From contig JAHISV010000007.1 of the NCBI GenBank assembly GCA_018818065.1, forward strand, positions 236,519-300,518: DNA of 64,000 nt, written 5' to 3'. This document shows, one piece after another, positions 35,904 through 45,970 of the stretch. The stretch comes from Bacteroidota bacterium. Lineage in GTDB: Bacteria > Bacteroidota > Ignavibacteria > Ignavibacteriales > Melioribacteraceae. The number at the start of each line of letters is the position of its first letter. The first letter of the stretch is position 1. The notes under the pieces were generated by a model, which saw only the letters and a list, made by a program, of their open reading frames with translations, did no database searches and was not told the origin of the DNA. Position numbers and translations under genes: made by a program.

Positions 35904-37130
35904 ATGTTTGAATTTTTTATAGCCAAAAGATATTTGAGATCGAAGCATAAGCTTAATTTTATTACGATCATTTCCCTGTTATCAACAGCAGGCATCACTA
36001 TTGGTGTAGCAGCTTTGATAATCGTTCTTTCTGTCTTTAATGGATTCAGTTCACTTGTTCAATCGATATTAATTAATATCGATCCTCATTTAAGAGTTTC
36101 AGTTATTTCCGATGACGGTTTTGAAGAACTAAATGACCTTAAAAGTGAATTTGGAAAGATTAATGGGCTTGTCCACGCGACTCAGTTTGTTGAAGGAAAA
36201 ACAATTCTCTATAATGAAAGTTCCTTTGAAATTCTTACTCTGAAGGGAATTGAGGATAGCGCAAAATCTGGCTGGGGTTTAGGCGATAAATTGATTGATG
36301 GTGAACTTGATTTTAGCAGAGAAGGAAGATACGACAAAATTGTTCTTGGTATACCTATGGCTCTTCGTCTTTCATTAAGAGTTGGTGACACAGTAACGGT
36401 TACTTCTACGAGTAAGATTGAGAAGGCGATAACTCAATTGGTTATCCCGAACACGAAGCGATTTATTTTGAGCGGTGTTTTTGAATCAAACAACAGAGAC
36501 TTCGATCTTCATTACGCTTTCTGTTCCATTAAAGCAGCGCAAAGTTTACTTGGGATGGGAAAGAAAATTTCAGGATATGAATTTCAACTTTCTTCACCTG
36601 AAAGATCAGAGGAAGCAAAGGAACAACTACTTTCCGGCAAAGTAGGTAGTGGTTTAAAGATAGAAACGTGGTACGACCTACACTCAGAGCTATATGGAAT
36701 GATGATGGTGGAAAGATGGGCAGCCTATATATTACTGGCCCTAATAATAGCAGTAGCAACTTTTAATATTCTAGGATCACTTACAATGTCGGTGGTGGAA
36801 AAGAAAAAAGACATTGGTGTTTTGCGATCGATGGGCGCAAACGATCAATCCATATTAAGAATTTTTATGTTCGAGGGAGTTCTAGTTGGGATACTGGGGA
36901 CAATTTTTGGGGCTATATTAGGTTTGGGAATTTGTTACATACAGATGGAATTTAACATTTACCCGCTGGACCCGACAAAATATATTATTGATTCATTACC
37001 AATGGAAGTCAGATTTAGCGACACGATGATAATTATGGGTACATCACTATTTTTGGCGTCTGTGGCGTCCCTCTATCCGGCTAAGAAGGCTGTTAAAAAC
37101 TCTTTGATTGAAGCTATTAAATGGGAATAA
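35904..37130 (+). CDS. Lipoprotein-releasing ABC permease (LolC/LolE family), second copy
   Basis: Paralogue of the preceding gene, 408 residues from ATG 35904 (a TTG three codons upstream at 35895 would overlap the previous stop and is less likely). It opens MFEFFIAKRYLRSKHKLNFI, has a TM1 with AGITIGVAALIIVLSVFNGF, a periplasmic domain, and the coupling motif EKKKDIGVLRSMGANDQSI before the last TM helices. The two permeases probably form the LolC-LolE heterodimer. Confidence 0.93.
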   Translation: MFEFFIAKRYLRSKHKLNFITIISLLSTAGITIGVAALIIVLSVFNGFSSLVQSILINIDPHLRVSVISDDGFEELNDLKSEFGKINGLVHATQFVEGKTILYNESSFEILTLKGIEDSAKSGWGLGDKLIDGELDFSREGRYDKIVLGIPMALRLSLRVGDTVTVTSTSKIEKAITQLVIPNTKRFILSGVFESNNRDFDLHYAFCSIKAAQSLLGMGKKISGYEFQLSSPERSEEAKEQLLSGKVGSGLKIETWYDLHSELYGMMMVERWAAYILLALIIAVATFNILGSLTMSVVEKKKDIGVLRSMGANDQSILRIFMFEGVLVGILGTIFGAILGLGICYIQMEFNIYPLDPTKYIIDSLPMEVRFSDTMIIMGTSLFLASVASLYPAKKAVKNSLIEAIKWE

Positions 37131-37136
37131 GTTAGA

Positions 37137-37817
37137 ATGATATTATTATCAGCAAAAAACATTCACAAGTCGTTTAGCAATAAGAAGAACAAACAAGTCG
37201 ATGTTATAACGGGGGTCGACTTTTCCCTGGAGTCAAATAAGATCACTGTAATTGTTGGTGAATCCGGGGCTGGGAAAAGTACTCTTTTACATATCCTTAG
37301 CGGGCTGGATGGTCTTGACAAAGGAGAAGTCTTAATAAAGGATACTGATATTGCCAGATTGAATGATAACGAACTCTCTAAGTTCAGAAATCAACACATT
37401 GGTTTTATTTTCCAGTTCTATCAATTACTTCCTGAATTTACAGCGTTGGAGAATATTGCCATACCAAGAATGATTGCCGGAGAAAAATTAAAAAACATAA
37501 CACCCAAAGCGGAAGAATTATTAAAGGTAGTTGGATTAAGTGAAAGAGCAGAACATAAGCCGGCCGAACTTTCAGGCGGTGAACAACAACGCGTTGCCAT
37601 TGCAAGAGCATTAATAAATAACCCGGAAATTATCTTTGCCGATGAGCCAACAGGTAACCTGGATTCCAAGAACAGTTCAGCGCTTCATCAGTTATTTGTA
37701 GAGTTAAAAGACAAACTGGGGCTCACTTTTCTTATTGTAACGCATAACCCCGAACTGGTAAGTTTAGCTGATATAGTATATGAAATGAAGGATGGATTGC
37801 TTGAAAGAAGAGACTAA
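37137..37817 (+). CDS. lolD: Lipoprotein-releasing ABC transporter ATPase
   Basis: 226-residue ABC ATPase of the LolD/MacB class: Walker [10 protein letters not shown] (near residue 43), Q-loop [17 protein letters not shown], signature [15 protein letters not shown], Walker [15 protein letters not shown] and H-loop VTHNPEL. It lies six bases after the second permease. Its 3' end overlaps the convergent phosphoesterase gene by four bases. Confidence 0.94.
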   Translation: MILLSAKNIHKSFSNKKNKQVDVITGVDFSLESNKITVIVGESGAGKSTLLHILSGLDGLDKGEVLIKDTDIARLNDNELSKFRNQHIGFIFQFYQLLPEFTALENIAIPRMIAGEKLKNITPKAEELLKVVGLSERAEHKPAELSGGEQQRVAIARALINNPEIIFADEPTGNLDSKNSSALHQLFVELKDKLGLTFLIVTHNPELVSLADIVYEMKDGLLERRD

Positions 37818-38800
37818 TATTTTAAATATTTTTCTGCAGTAACAAGTACCTTTTCCAGATAGTCATCTAATTTTACATCAAAAATTCTTGCGCCGGCGGC
37901 ATTTAGGTGACCACCACCATCAAATTCTCCCGCTAATTCATTAACGGGTATTTTCCCTTTTGACCTCATACTAATCTTTACACCATCGGGTAGCTCGAAA
38001 AACATCAAACCAATTTTCACTTTTTCGATGCCAAGGCAATAGTTAACAAACCCATCAAGATCAGATTCGATTGCCCCGTTATTTTCAAGATCTTTACTTC
38101 TTAAAACCATATAACAAATTTCTTTGGTATCATTCAACTGTAGGGAAGAAAGAGCATACCCCAATAATTTTTGTCTTCCAAAATTATTTTGAGAAAATAT
38201 CTTGTCGTGAATTTCATGTGGTACAACACCGGCTTCCAACAGCTCAGCAGCAATTTTATGAATTTTTGGCGTGGTTCTGTCAAAACGAAAAGAACCTGTG
38301 TCAGTCATAATCGCGGCATAAAGCGAGTTCGCAATTTCAAGATCCATCGGCACAAAATTGTGCTCTTTGATAAGATCAAAAATTATTTCTCCTGTGGATG
38401 AAAATTCATCTCCGGCAAAAAAATGTTCGGTAAAATTTTCTGGATTTAAATGGTGATCAATACAAACCTTATTAGCGTTCGACTCCCTTACCACTCGTTC
38501 CATACTTACAATTCGGCTAAGATGATTTAAGTCAACAACTATAATTACATCTGCTGTTAGAATATATTCGTCATGAAACTCTGGCTCATATTTCTCGATA
38601 AGAGAGTTCTCATCAAGGAATTCCAAATTGTAGGGAGTAGAGCTATGATTAACGACTTTGACTTCCTTCTTATGGTGTTTTAAAATTTTCAACATGGCAA
38701 TCTCGCTGCCAAGTGCATCCGCATCAGGATTGACGTGTGTTGAGATCAAAAACGTATTGTTCTTTTTGATTATTTCAAGAAGCGAAGTAAAATCTAACAT
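37814..38800 (-). CDS. DHH-family phosphoesterase, NrnA-like (nanoRNase/pAp phosphatase)
   Basis: 328 residues with a DHH domain (HVNPDADALGSEIAM near residue 22, VDLNHLSRI, CIDHHLNPENF) and a DHHA1 domain ending GGGHLNAAGARIF. NrnA-type enzymes degrade short RNA oligomers and/or dephosphorylate pAp. No additional domains. Convergent with lolD. A role as cyclic-dinucleotide phosphodiesterase is possible but the short architecture favours NrnA. Confidence 0.9.
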   Translation of the reverse strand: MLDFTSLLEIIKKNNTFLISTHVNPDADALGSEIAMLKILKHHKKEVKVVNHSSTPYNLEFLDENSLIEKYEPEFHDEYILTADVIIVVDLNHLSRIVSMERVVRESNANKVCIDHHLNPENFTEHFFAGDEFSSTGEIIFDLIKEHNFVPMDLEIANSLYAAIMTDTGSFRFDRTTPKIHKIAAELLEAGVVPHEIHDKIFSQNNFGRQKLLGYALSSLQLNDTKEICYMVLRSKDLENNGAIESDLDGFVNYCLGIEKVKIGLMFFELPDGVKISMRSKGKIPVNELAGEFDGGGHLNAAGARIFDVKLDDYLEKVLVTAEKYLKY

Positions 38801-38860
38801 AAAAACCCTTTTTAAGAAATACTAAAATAACAAACAAAAATTGTAAATGTATTATGGTAT

Positions 38861-38889
38861 AAAAAAAGGCGGGACATAAATCCCGCCTT
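38861..38889 (-). terminator. Terminator of korAB
   Basis: Minus-strand arms AAGGCGGGA / TCCCGCCTT with a six-base loop, followed by a run of T, 22 bases after the korB stop. Confidence 0.9.
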
Positions 38890-38910
38890 AAAAAGATTTA
38901 ACTGGTTCAA

Positions 38911-39942
38911 TTATACTTCCCAGGTATTTCCACTATATAGAAGATTTTGCAAAGTACCCACACCTTTTTTAGCGGTTACTTTTTCCAATTGAACTTTAAC
39001 GCTTTCATCGTAGGTAGATTTTTGAACTCTTCTAAAGACACCAACAGGGGTGGGCATAGAATGGTCATAAGTCATGTTAGCTAAAATAAAAGCACGCATT
39101 GGATTTATATCTGTTTCTCTATGGATCATAACATCTTCAATTGAATTGTTTTTATCATTTAGGTCAATAACGGAGATGCCATCACAGTCGAATTTAATTC
39201 CTTTGTCGCTATTCTTACCAAAGATCATAGGTTGACCATCTTCCAGCGTAAGAAGGTGATCCAGCTTTGTTTCTTTATCTTTCAATTCATCAAATGCGCC
39301 ATCATTAAAAATGTTACAATTCTGATAAATCTCAACAAACGAAGTGCCTTTATGCTGCATGGCTTTCTTCAGGACTTCCTGCAAGTGTTTTGCATTAGTG
39401 TCAATTGCGCGTGCAACAAATGTAGCTTCAGCACCCAAAGCCAAACTTGGAGGATTAAAAGGATGATCTACACTTCCGTAAGGTGAGCTTTTTGTTACTT
39501 TACCTTCTTCAGATGTAGGTGAATATTGACCTTTGGTTAATCCGTATATCTGGTTGTTGAACATCAGAACATTAAGATCAACATTTTTGCGGCAAGTATG
39601 AATAAAGTGATTACCACCAATACTCATGTTATCACCGTCACCGGTTGCAACCCAAACCGAAAGGTCAGGTCTTGCAGTTTTAAGTCCGGTAGCAATTGCC
39701 AAAGCGCGTCCATGAATACTATGGAATCCATATGTACTCATGTAATAAGGAAAGCGACTTGAACAACCGATACCGGAAATCCAGGCAATATCTTCCTTCT
39801 TAACACCAATTTCCGGGAAAACCCGCTGAACTTGTGCAAGAACAGAATAATCACCACAACCCGGACACCATCTCACATCCTGGTCGGATGCAAAATCTTT
39901 TGCTTTATATTTTACTTCTTCTACATCTATATTATTTTCCAT
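38911..39942 (-). CDS. korB: 2-oxoglutarate:ferredoxin oxidoreductase beta subunit
   Basis: TPP-binding subunit of the two-subunit KGOR. It has RWCPGCGDYSVLAQVQR near residue 24, GIGCSSRFPYYMSTYG, the TPP motif ATGDGDNMSIGGNHF and NNQIYGLTKGQYSPTS. ATG 39942 with GGAGGCGAC just upstream is chosen over the longer frame (39984); it gives 343 residues and an 11-base overlap with korA. KGOR supports an oxidative or reductive TCA step with ferredoxin; the direction is not evident here. Confidence 0.9.
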   Translation of the reverse strand: MENNIDVEEVKYKAKDFASDQDVRWCPGCGDYSVLAQVQRVFPEIGVKKEDIAWISGIGCSSRFPYYMSTYGFHSIHGRALAIATGLKTARPDLSVWVATGDGDNMSIGGNHFIHTCRKNVDLNVLMFNNQIYGLTKGQYSPTSEEGKVTKSSPYGSVDHPFNPPSLALGAEATFVARAIDTNAKHLQEVLKKAMQHKGTSFVEIYQNCNIFNDGAFDELKDKETKLDHLLTLEDGQPMIFGKNSDKGIKFDCDGISVIDLNDKNNSIEDVMIHRETDINPMRAFILANMTYDHSMPTPVGVFRRVQKSTYDESVKVQLEKVTAKKGVGTLQNLLYSGNTWEV

Positions 39943-41785
39943 TGTCGCCTCCGAGCATTTCAATGATGCATTCTTGAAGTTCATCCGACCGTAAAGGGAG
40001 TCCTCTCATTTTATTGAAAGACTCCACTGGAACAAGAAATTCACTTTTAAGAATTTTTGCCAATTGACCCAAATTGATTTCGGGTATAAGAACCTTTTTA
40101 TATTTCTTTAGAACTTCCTCAGTATTCTTAGGCATAGGATATAAATACTTAAGATGTGCCTGCGCTACTTTATATCCTTTTTTTCTTAGTTTATTAACAG
40201 ACTCCGTTATTGTGCCGTAAGTACCACCCCATCCTAATACAAGAAGATCAGCATCAACATCACCTACAACATCAAGGGACGGTATATCGTTAGCAATATT
40301 CAGTACCTTTTCTTCTCTTAATCTGCACATCATATCATGGTTATCAGGTTCATAATTAACATTACCCGTAAGATTAGCTTTTTCCAAACCGCCAATTCTA
40401 TGTTCAAGACCAGGTGTACCCGGGCGAACCCATGGGCGGGCGTTATTCTCATCACGTCCATAAGGTTGGAAGTTTGCAGTATCTGTACGATATTTAACTT
40501 CAAATTTCGGCAACTCTTCAATTTTAGGTATCCTCCATGGCTCGGCACCATTAGCTATATAGCCATCAGTTAAGAGCATTACAGGAGTCATATATTTCAC
40601 TGCAATTCGACAAGCTTCAATAGCCATATCGAAACAGTCTGTTGGTGTAGATGCTGCAATAACTGCAATAGGCGCTTCACCATTTCTGCCATAAATTGCC
40701 TGGAGAAGATCAGCCTGTTCGGTTTTTGTTGGTAAACCAGTACTCGGTCCGCCACGCTGCACATTAACAATTACTAAGGGTAATTCCGTCATAACCGCTA
40801 AACCAATTGCCTCAGTTTTCAAAGCAACACCAGGACCACTTGTTGTTGTTATTGCCAGTGAGCCACCGAATGATGCACCAATTGCAGATGCAATCCCGGC
40901 TATTTCATCTTCAGCTTGCAGTGTAGTTACATTATAATTTTTATAACCACTCAAATAATGCAAAATATCCGAAGCTGGTGTTATTGGATAAGACCCAAGG
41001 AATAATGGAACATTAGCAATTTTTGCAGCTGCAACTAAGCCAATAGCAGTTGCCTCATTCCCCGAAATGCTTTTATAAGTGCCTTCAGGTAATTCAGCTT
41101 TTTTTACCGCGTATCTTGTTGAAAAAATTTCTGTCTGGTCGCCAAAATAATAACCAGCTTTAAGAACCTTTGTATTAGCATCAGCAATTGCGGGAAGTTT
41201 ACCAAATTTTTCATTAATCCACTTCAGAGTAGGCTCGATTGGTCGGTTATATAACCAATACATTAAGCCAAGTGCAAAAAAGTTTTTCGATCTGGTAATT
41301 TCTTTTGTTGTTAACCCACTATCCTCTAAAGAATTCTGAGTCAAAGAAGTAATAGGTACCTGATGAACCTTAAAACCTGACAAAGTATCATCCTCGAGCG
41401 GATTTACGGCAAAGCCTGCCTGGGCTAAAGCTTTTGGCTCGAAGGCATCCTTATTGACAATAATTGTACCGTGAGGCTTTACATCTTTAAGATTTATCTT
41501 CAAAGCTGCAGGATTCATAGCTACCAATACATCAGGATTATCGCCAGGAGTATGGATATCATTTGAACTGAAGTGAAGTTGAAAACCACTCACTCCATAT
41601 AATGTACCGGCCGGGGCCCGGATTTCAGCCGGATAATCAGGCAAGGTACTTAAATCGTTACCTACTAAAGCAGTTGTGTTACTGAATTGAGTTCCGGTCA
41701 ACTGCATTCCGTCACCAGAGTCACCTGCAAACCTAACAGTTACCTCTTCCAGGCTTTGTAAATCTTTTCCATTTTCATTCGCCAT
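39932..41785 (-). CDS. korA: 2-oxoglutarate:ferredoxin oxidoreductase alpha subunit (gamma-alpha fusion)
   Basis: 617-residue subunit in which an N-terminal gamma domain (VRFAGDSGDGMQLTGTQFSN, to about residue 190) is fused to the alpha domain (SGNEATAIGLVAAAKIANVP, SYPITPASDILHYL, NVQRGGPSTGLPTKTEQADL). This fusion and the adjacent beta gene mark the KorAB type, distinct from the four-subunit enzyme encoded at 14.1-16.9 kb. The frame starts with ATG 41785. A 2-oxoacid substrate other than 2-oxoglutarate cannot be excluded. Confidence 0.9.
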   Translation of the reverse strand: MANENGKDLQSLEEVTVRFAGDSGDGMQLTGTQFSNTTALVGNDLSTLPDYPAEIRAPAGTLYGVSGFQLHFSSNDIHTPGDNPDVLVAMNPAALKINLKDVKPHGTIIVNKDAFEPKALAQAGFAVNPLEDDTLSGFKVHQVPITSLTQNSLEDSGLTTKEITRSKNFFALGLMYWLYNRPIEPTLKWINEKFGKLPAIADANTKVLKAGYYFGDQTEIFSTRYAVKKAELPEGTYKSISGNEATAIGLVAAAKIANVPLFLGSYPITPASDILHYLSGYKNYNVTTLQAEDEIAGIASAIGASFGGSLAITTTSGPGVALKTEAIGLAVMTELPLVIVNVQRGGPSTGLPTKTEQADLLQAIYGRNGEAPIAVIAASTPTDCFDMAIEACRIAVKYMTPVMLLTDGYIANGAEPWRIPKIEELPKFEVKYRTDTANFQPYGRDENNARPWVRPGTPGLEHRIGGLEKANLTGNVNYEPDNHDMMCRLREEKVLNIANDIPSLDVVGDVDADLLVLGWGGTYGTITESVNKLRKKGYKVAQAHLKYLYPMPKNTEEVLKKYKKVLIPEINLGQLAKILKSEFLVPVESFNKMRGLPLRSDELQECIIEMLGGDNGK

Positions 41786-41868
41786 TTCGAATTACTCTTA
41801 TATTTATTATGTTTTTGTTAATTCATAAAAACAAAAGAGTCCTTTATTTTCTCATACATCTCAAAGGA

Positions 41869-43641
41869 CTATTTTACTTTTTCTATCATTTCTAAAAATT
41901 CATCGGCAGTAACATAGCCGGTCAACCTCTCTGTTTCCTTTCCATTGGAATTAATTATTATTACTGTAGGCATTCCAATTATGTTAAATTTATTTCTCAT
42001 TGTTTCAGTTTCGTCTGACATTGTCTGAGTCATATCAACTTTATAAGTACCAAATTCCTTTAACTTATTTATCACTCTCGAATCGGAAAAAGTTAATGCA
42101 TCCAATTCTTTGCAAGGAATACACCAGTCAGCATAAAAGTCAATAATCATTTTTTCATTGCCATTGATTGACTGTTCATATTTTGCATCAGTAAAGTATT
42201 CCCACTCTGGAGATGCTTTTTCAACTGGCCACATCAGATATATCGCAAGAACAATTATGCTAAACGCAAAAACCGTCTTAAAAATTCTAAATCCTTTAAT
42301 ATTATTTGCCAATTTATCCATAAAAATCATATAAAGTGATGCAAGTATCATATATACTGGTAATGCAAAGGTAGAAATCGGCTCGGGAAGTATTGGGAGT
42401 AGGAAATAAATCGCCATTCCTATAAGAATAAAACCAAATATATGTTTGATGGCGTTCATCCAAAAACCGGCTCTTGGCAAACTTTTAATCTTTCCTGAGA
42501 AAAGAGCAAGGAAGAGATAAGGTGTTCCCATACCAACAGCAAGTGTAAAGAACATCAAAAATCCATGAACCGGATCTCCTTTGGCTGCCACGTATGTTAC
42601 CAATCCTAATACGAAAGGGCCAATGCAGGGAGCGGCAACAATACCAAGAGTAAGCCCCATGAAAAAAGCGCCATACGCACCTGATTTTGCGCCCCCGGCT
42701 TTCATAACCCATTTGTCGGGCATCTTAAATTCATATAATCCGAACATACTTAGTGAAAGTGCAACAAGCACAGCTGCAATACCAATTATAACGAAAGGGC
42801 TTTGGAGCAGTGAGCCGAAAATTGCTCCACTAAGAGATGTAACTACACCAACAACTGAGTATGTAAGCGCCATGCCTAAAACGTACAGGACACCGAGAAA
42901 GAATAATCTGCCAGTGCTGCCTTCGCTCTGTCCTCCAAAATATCCAACAGTAATGGGTATTAATGGATAGACACATGGTGTTAAATTCAAGGCAAGTCCA
43001 CCGATGAAAACTATCAAAAGACTTAAAAATAATCCGCTTGATTCGAGAGTGCTTGCAAGTGAATCTTCCTCTACAGCAGAATCCACAGCCACTTCATCCG
43101 AAACAAACTGAGAGAACACTTCTGAATGTTGCTTGTTAATAGGCGATTGATTATCAACCACTTCAATGGTGAGTGTATCAATTAATGTTTTAGGAGCCAT
43201 GCATGACATGTCGTTACACGCCTGATAGGTGAATTCAAGAATCAGGTCGTAAGTACCCACGGCTATACCAGCCGGAATTTTTACAAAACCCAGTACAAGT
43301 GCTTTCCCTTCATACACGGAAACGGGTTTGTCTGAAAATCCAAATTCTACATTAACAGCTTCAGGATAGTTAACCTTTTCAAGAGTTATTCCATTCTCAT
43401 TTTTTAACTCAAACTCAGAGGGGATTAAAAAATCCTCATTCGGTGAACTGGAGTTGATATGCCAGGTTTCAGCAATTTCAAGTTCAGCAGCAATCTTCAG
43501 TTCCGAATCCTGATAAACTTTATCAAACGATGTATAGTAATTAATTTTTACTAAATCTTTTTCGCCACCAAACTGAGCTTTAACAGAAAGACTTAGTATT
43601 ATAAGTGTAAAGAGTAAAAATCCAGCTTTGAACAATTTCAC
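41869..43641 (-). CDS. dsbD: Thiol:disulfide interchange protein DsbD
   Basis: 590-residue three-domain reductase carrying electrons from cytoplasmic thioredoxin to the periplasm. Signal peptide (FKAGFLLFTLIILSLSVKAQ), a periplasmic nDsbD-like domain with a cysteine pair region ACNDMSCMAP (near residue 140), a membrane domain of about eight helices (NLTPCVYPLIPITVGYFGG and APCIGPFVLG carry the redox cysteines), and a C-terminal thioredoxin domain with DWCIPCKE. Complete. Likely supports cytochrome c or disulfide reduction. Confidence 0.93.
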   Translation of the reverse strand: MKLFKAGFLLFTLIILSLSVKAQFGGEKDLVKINYYTSFDKVYQDSELKIAAELEIAETWHINSSSPNEDFLIPSEFELKNENGITLEKVNYPEAVNVEFGFSDKPVSVYEGKALVLGFVKIPAGIAVGTYDLILEFTYQACNDMSCMAPKTLIDTLTIEVVDNQSPINKQHSEVFSQFVSDEVAVDSAVEEDSLASTLESSGLFLSLLIVFIGGLALNLTPCVYPLIPITVGYFGGQSEGSTGRLFFLGVLYVLGMALTYSVVGVVTSLSGAIFGSLLQSPFVIIGIAAVLVALSLSMFGLYEFKMPDKWVMKAGGAKSGAYGAFFMGLTLGIVAAPCIGPFVLGLVTYVAAKGDPVHGFLMFFTLAVGMGTPYLFLALFSGKIKSLPRAGFWMNAIKHIFGFILIGMAIYFLLPILPEPISTFALPVYMILASLYMIFMDKLANNIKGFRIFKTVFAFSIIVLAIYLMWPVEKASPEWEYFTDAKYEQSINGNEKMIIDFYADWCIPCKELDALTFSDSRVINKLKEFGTYKVDMTQTMSDETETMRNKFNIIGMPTVIIINSNGKETERLTGYVTADEFLEMIEKVK

Positions 43642-43658
43642 AGTTGTTCTCCCTAAAA

Positions 43659-45299
43659 TTATTTTCTATTCCATTTTTGTACTATGGGAAATCTTCGGCC
43701 ATATCCGAATGCCTTTGTACTTACGCGCAGAGCGGGTGCGGCCTGCTTCCTTTTAAATTCATTTCTATCAACCATTTTCAAAATAGATAGAACAAGTTCT
43801 TCATCACCGACTATCTTTGAGATTTCCTTCGATTCTTTATATTCTTCCAAATACATTCTCAGTATCTGATCCAACACTTCGTAAGATGGCAAACTATCCT
43901 GATCCTTTTGATCAGGTCTTAACTCTGCTGAGGGAGCCTTTTCAATTATCTCACCCGGAATTATTTCTTTCTCTCTGTTAATGTATCTACATATATCATA
44001 AACTTGTGTCTTGTAGACGTCAGCTATCACCGCTAATGCGCCGCACATATCGCCATACAGAGTTGCATAACCAACGGCAACTTCAGACTTGTTACCCGTT
44101 GTACAAAGCATATAATTAAACTTGTTGGATAGAGCCATTAAATAAAGACCACGAACTCTTGCCTGAATATTCTCTTCCGTCACATCTTCAGGTTTATCCC
44201 CAAAGAGAGGTTTTAACTGTTCGATAACAGAATCAACAACAGGCTGAATTGAAACATTAGAAGATGAGATGCCAAGATTAGAAATTAGTTTCTCTGAATC
44301 AGAAACACTTCCGCCGCTGGAAAATTTGGAAGGCATCATGATCACATGAACGTTTTCGGCGCCGAATGCTTCTGCCGCAATATATGTCACCAAGGCGGAG
44401 TCAATTCCACCACTGAGCCCCACAAGCGCTTTTTTAAACCCTGATTTTGAAGCATAATCCTTTAATCCATAAATCAACGCTTCAAGCACTTCTTCTTCAA
44501 ATGTACCTTCAACCTCATTAATAACCGGATATTCCTGACAAGTATCAAAAACAAAGTAATCTTCTGCAAACTTTTTACCCAGCATAACAAGTTCACCACT
44601 GGCATTATAACACATGGATGCGCCATCAAAAATGAGATCCGTTTGTGCTCCTGCACAACAGCAGTAAGCCAAAGGCAGTTTATCCGTAAGGGTTAATTTA
44701 GATAGCATTTCAAGTCGCTCAACTCTTCTTCCATAACCGTAAGGACTTGCCGAGATATTAAGTAGAACTGAAGCCCCTTTATCAACAAGGCGCTGAACGG
44801 GGTCAACCTCGTACCGTCTGTGTTTCCAATAATCAGCATCGTTCCAAATATCTTCGCAGATGGAAATACCAAGCTTTTCACCCTTGAATTGATGTACTTT
44901 TACCTCTTTGGCAGATTCGAAATATCTTTCTTCATCAAACACATCATAATTTGGAAGGAGAGTTTTCTTTTGAACAAATTTTAATTCTCCATCATAGCAA
45001 AGAATGGCCGCGTTATAGATACCTGTTCCTATACTATCAAACTCTTCAACTATGCTGCCGAACAATAGTCCAACTTTTCCTGTGTTTTGGGCGAGCTCTC
45101 CACTTGCCTTATTAATGGCATCGCGAAACTCCTGCTTCTCGATGAGATCTTGAGGCGGATAGCCGCAAATAGCCAACTCCGGGAACATTACAAGATCCAC
45201 TCCATCTTTTACACCTTTAAGGTAACCATCAAGTATCTTTTCTTTATTCCCTTCCAAATCACCAATTATGGGATTAAACTGACATAATGCTATTTTCAT
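43659..45299 (-). CDS. nadE: Glutamine-dependent NAD(+) synthetase
   Basis: 546-residue two-domain enzyme completing NAD synthesis. N-terminal nitrilase-like glutaminase (MKIALCQFNPIIGDLEGNKE; catalytic Glu in FPELAICGYPP, Lys in VQKKTLLPNY, Cys in GISICEDIWND); C-terminal ammonia-dependent synthetase with the PP-loop GLSGGIDSALV (near residue 293) and TGNKSEVAVGYATLYGD. It precedes dsbD by 17 bases, possibly one transcript. Normal length for the family. Confidence 0.96.
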   Translation of the reverse strand: MKIALCQFNPIIGDLEGNKEKILDGYLKGVKDGVDLVMFPELAICGYPPQDLIEKQEFRDAINKASGELAQNTGKVGLLFGSIVEEFDSIGTGIYNAAILCYDGELKFVQKKTLLPNYDVFDEERYFESAKEVKVHQFKGEKLGISICEDIWNDADYWKHRRYEVDPVQRLVDKGASVLLNISASPYGYGRRVERLEMLSKLTLTDKLPLAYCCCAGAQTDLIFDGASMCYNASGELVMLGKKFAEDYFVFDTCQEYPVINEVEGTFEEEVLEALIYGLKDYASKSGFKKALVGLSGGIDSALVTYIAAEAFGAENVHVIMMPSKFSSGGSVSDSEKLISNLGISSSNVSIQPVVDSVIEQLKPLFGDKPEDVTEENIQARVRGLYLMALSNKFNYMLCTTGNKSEVAVGYATLYGDMCGALAVIADVYKTQVYDICRYINREKEIIPGEIIEKAPSAELRPDQKDQDSLPSYEVLDQILRMYLEEYKESKEISKIVGDEELVLSILKMVDRNEFKRKQAAPALRVSTKAFGYGRRFPIVQKWNRK

Positions 45300-45493
45300 C
45301 TAATTAACAACCTGCTTCATAAATTATTTTACACTATCAAAAAATATGCAAGTATGAAGGCTAATTCAATATGAATCGGACAATGAATCATTATTTCCCC
45401 TTTTTTATTTTGCAGATACTCCTAGTAATAATATTAACTTTTATGAATGTACAACGTCTAAAATCCCGAACCTCATAGTTGGAGAGAAAAGTC

Positions 45494-45970
45494 ATGAAAG
45501 ATAAACTGCACCGTTCGCGGATTGACAGAGTATTTGGGGGTGTGGCCTCAGGACTAGCAAAGTATTTAAATCTTGATGCAATACTTGTAAGAGTTGTATT
45601 TATTATCCTAGCCTTTATTAATGGAATTGGAGTTATACTTTACATTATTCTTTGGATTGTATTACCTGAGGATGATATTTTATACAACTTTGCTTCATCT
45701 CCATCCGGAGGGACAAAGCCCGATGGTGATTCCCAAAACGCTGAAACTGACAAGAACAGTTCAAGCACTAAATCCAGCTTTAATTACCAACCGTTCCCCG
45801 AGAAAAAATCAAGTGGAACTGGCAGAATTGTGGTTGGTGGAATATTTATTGTTTTGGGTTTCTTGTTTTTGGCAGATAGAATTTTTCCTTATTTTGACTT
45901 TGAGGATTTTTTCCCCATCCTGTTTATTATTGTTGGTGTAACACTCTTAGTAAATTCTCTTAAAAAATGA
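45494..45970 (+). CDS. PspC-domain membrane protein
   Basis: 158-residue protein with an N-terminal PspC domain (LHRSRIDRVFGGVASGLAKY, then a TM helix VRVVFIILAFINGIGVILY and IILWIVLPED), a Ser/Asn/Lys-rich linker, and two C-terminal hydrophobic helices (GGIFIVLGFLFLADRIFPYF, FPILFIIVGVTLLVN). ATG 45494 with GGAGAG upstream is the start, rather than TTG 45479. Linked to envelope-stress signalling in other bacteria. Overlaps the next gene by four bases. Confidence 0.88.
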   Translation: MKDKLHRSRIDRVFGGVASGLAKYLNLDAILVRVVFIILAFINGIGVILYIILWIVLPEDDILYNFASSPSGGTKPDGDSQNAETDKNSSSTKSSFNYQPFPEKKSSGTGRIVVGGIFIVLGFLFLADRIFPYFDFEDFFPILFIIVGVTLLVNSLKK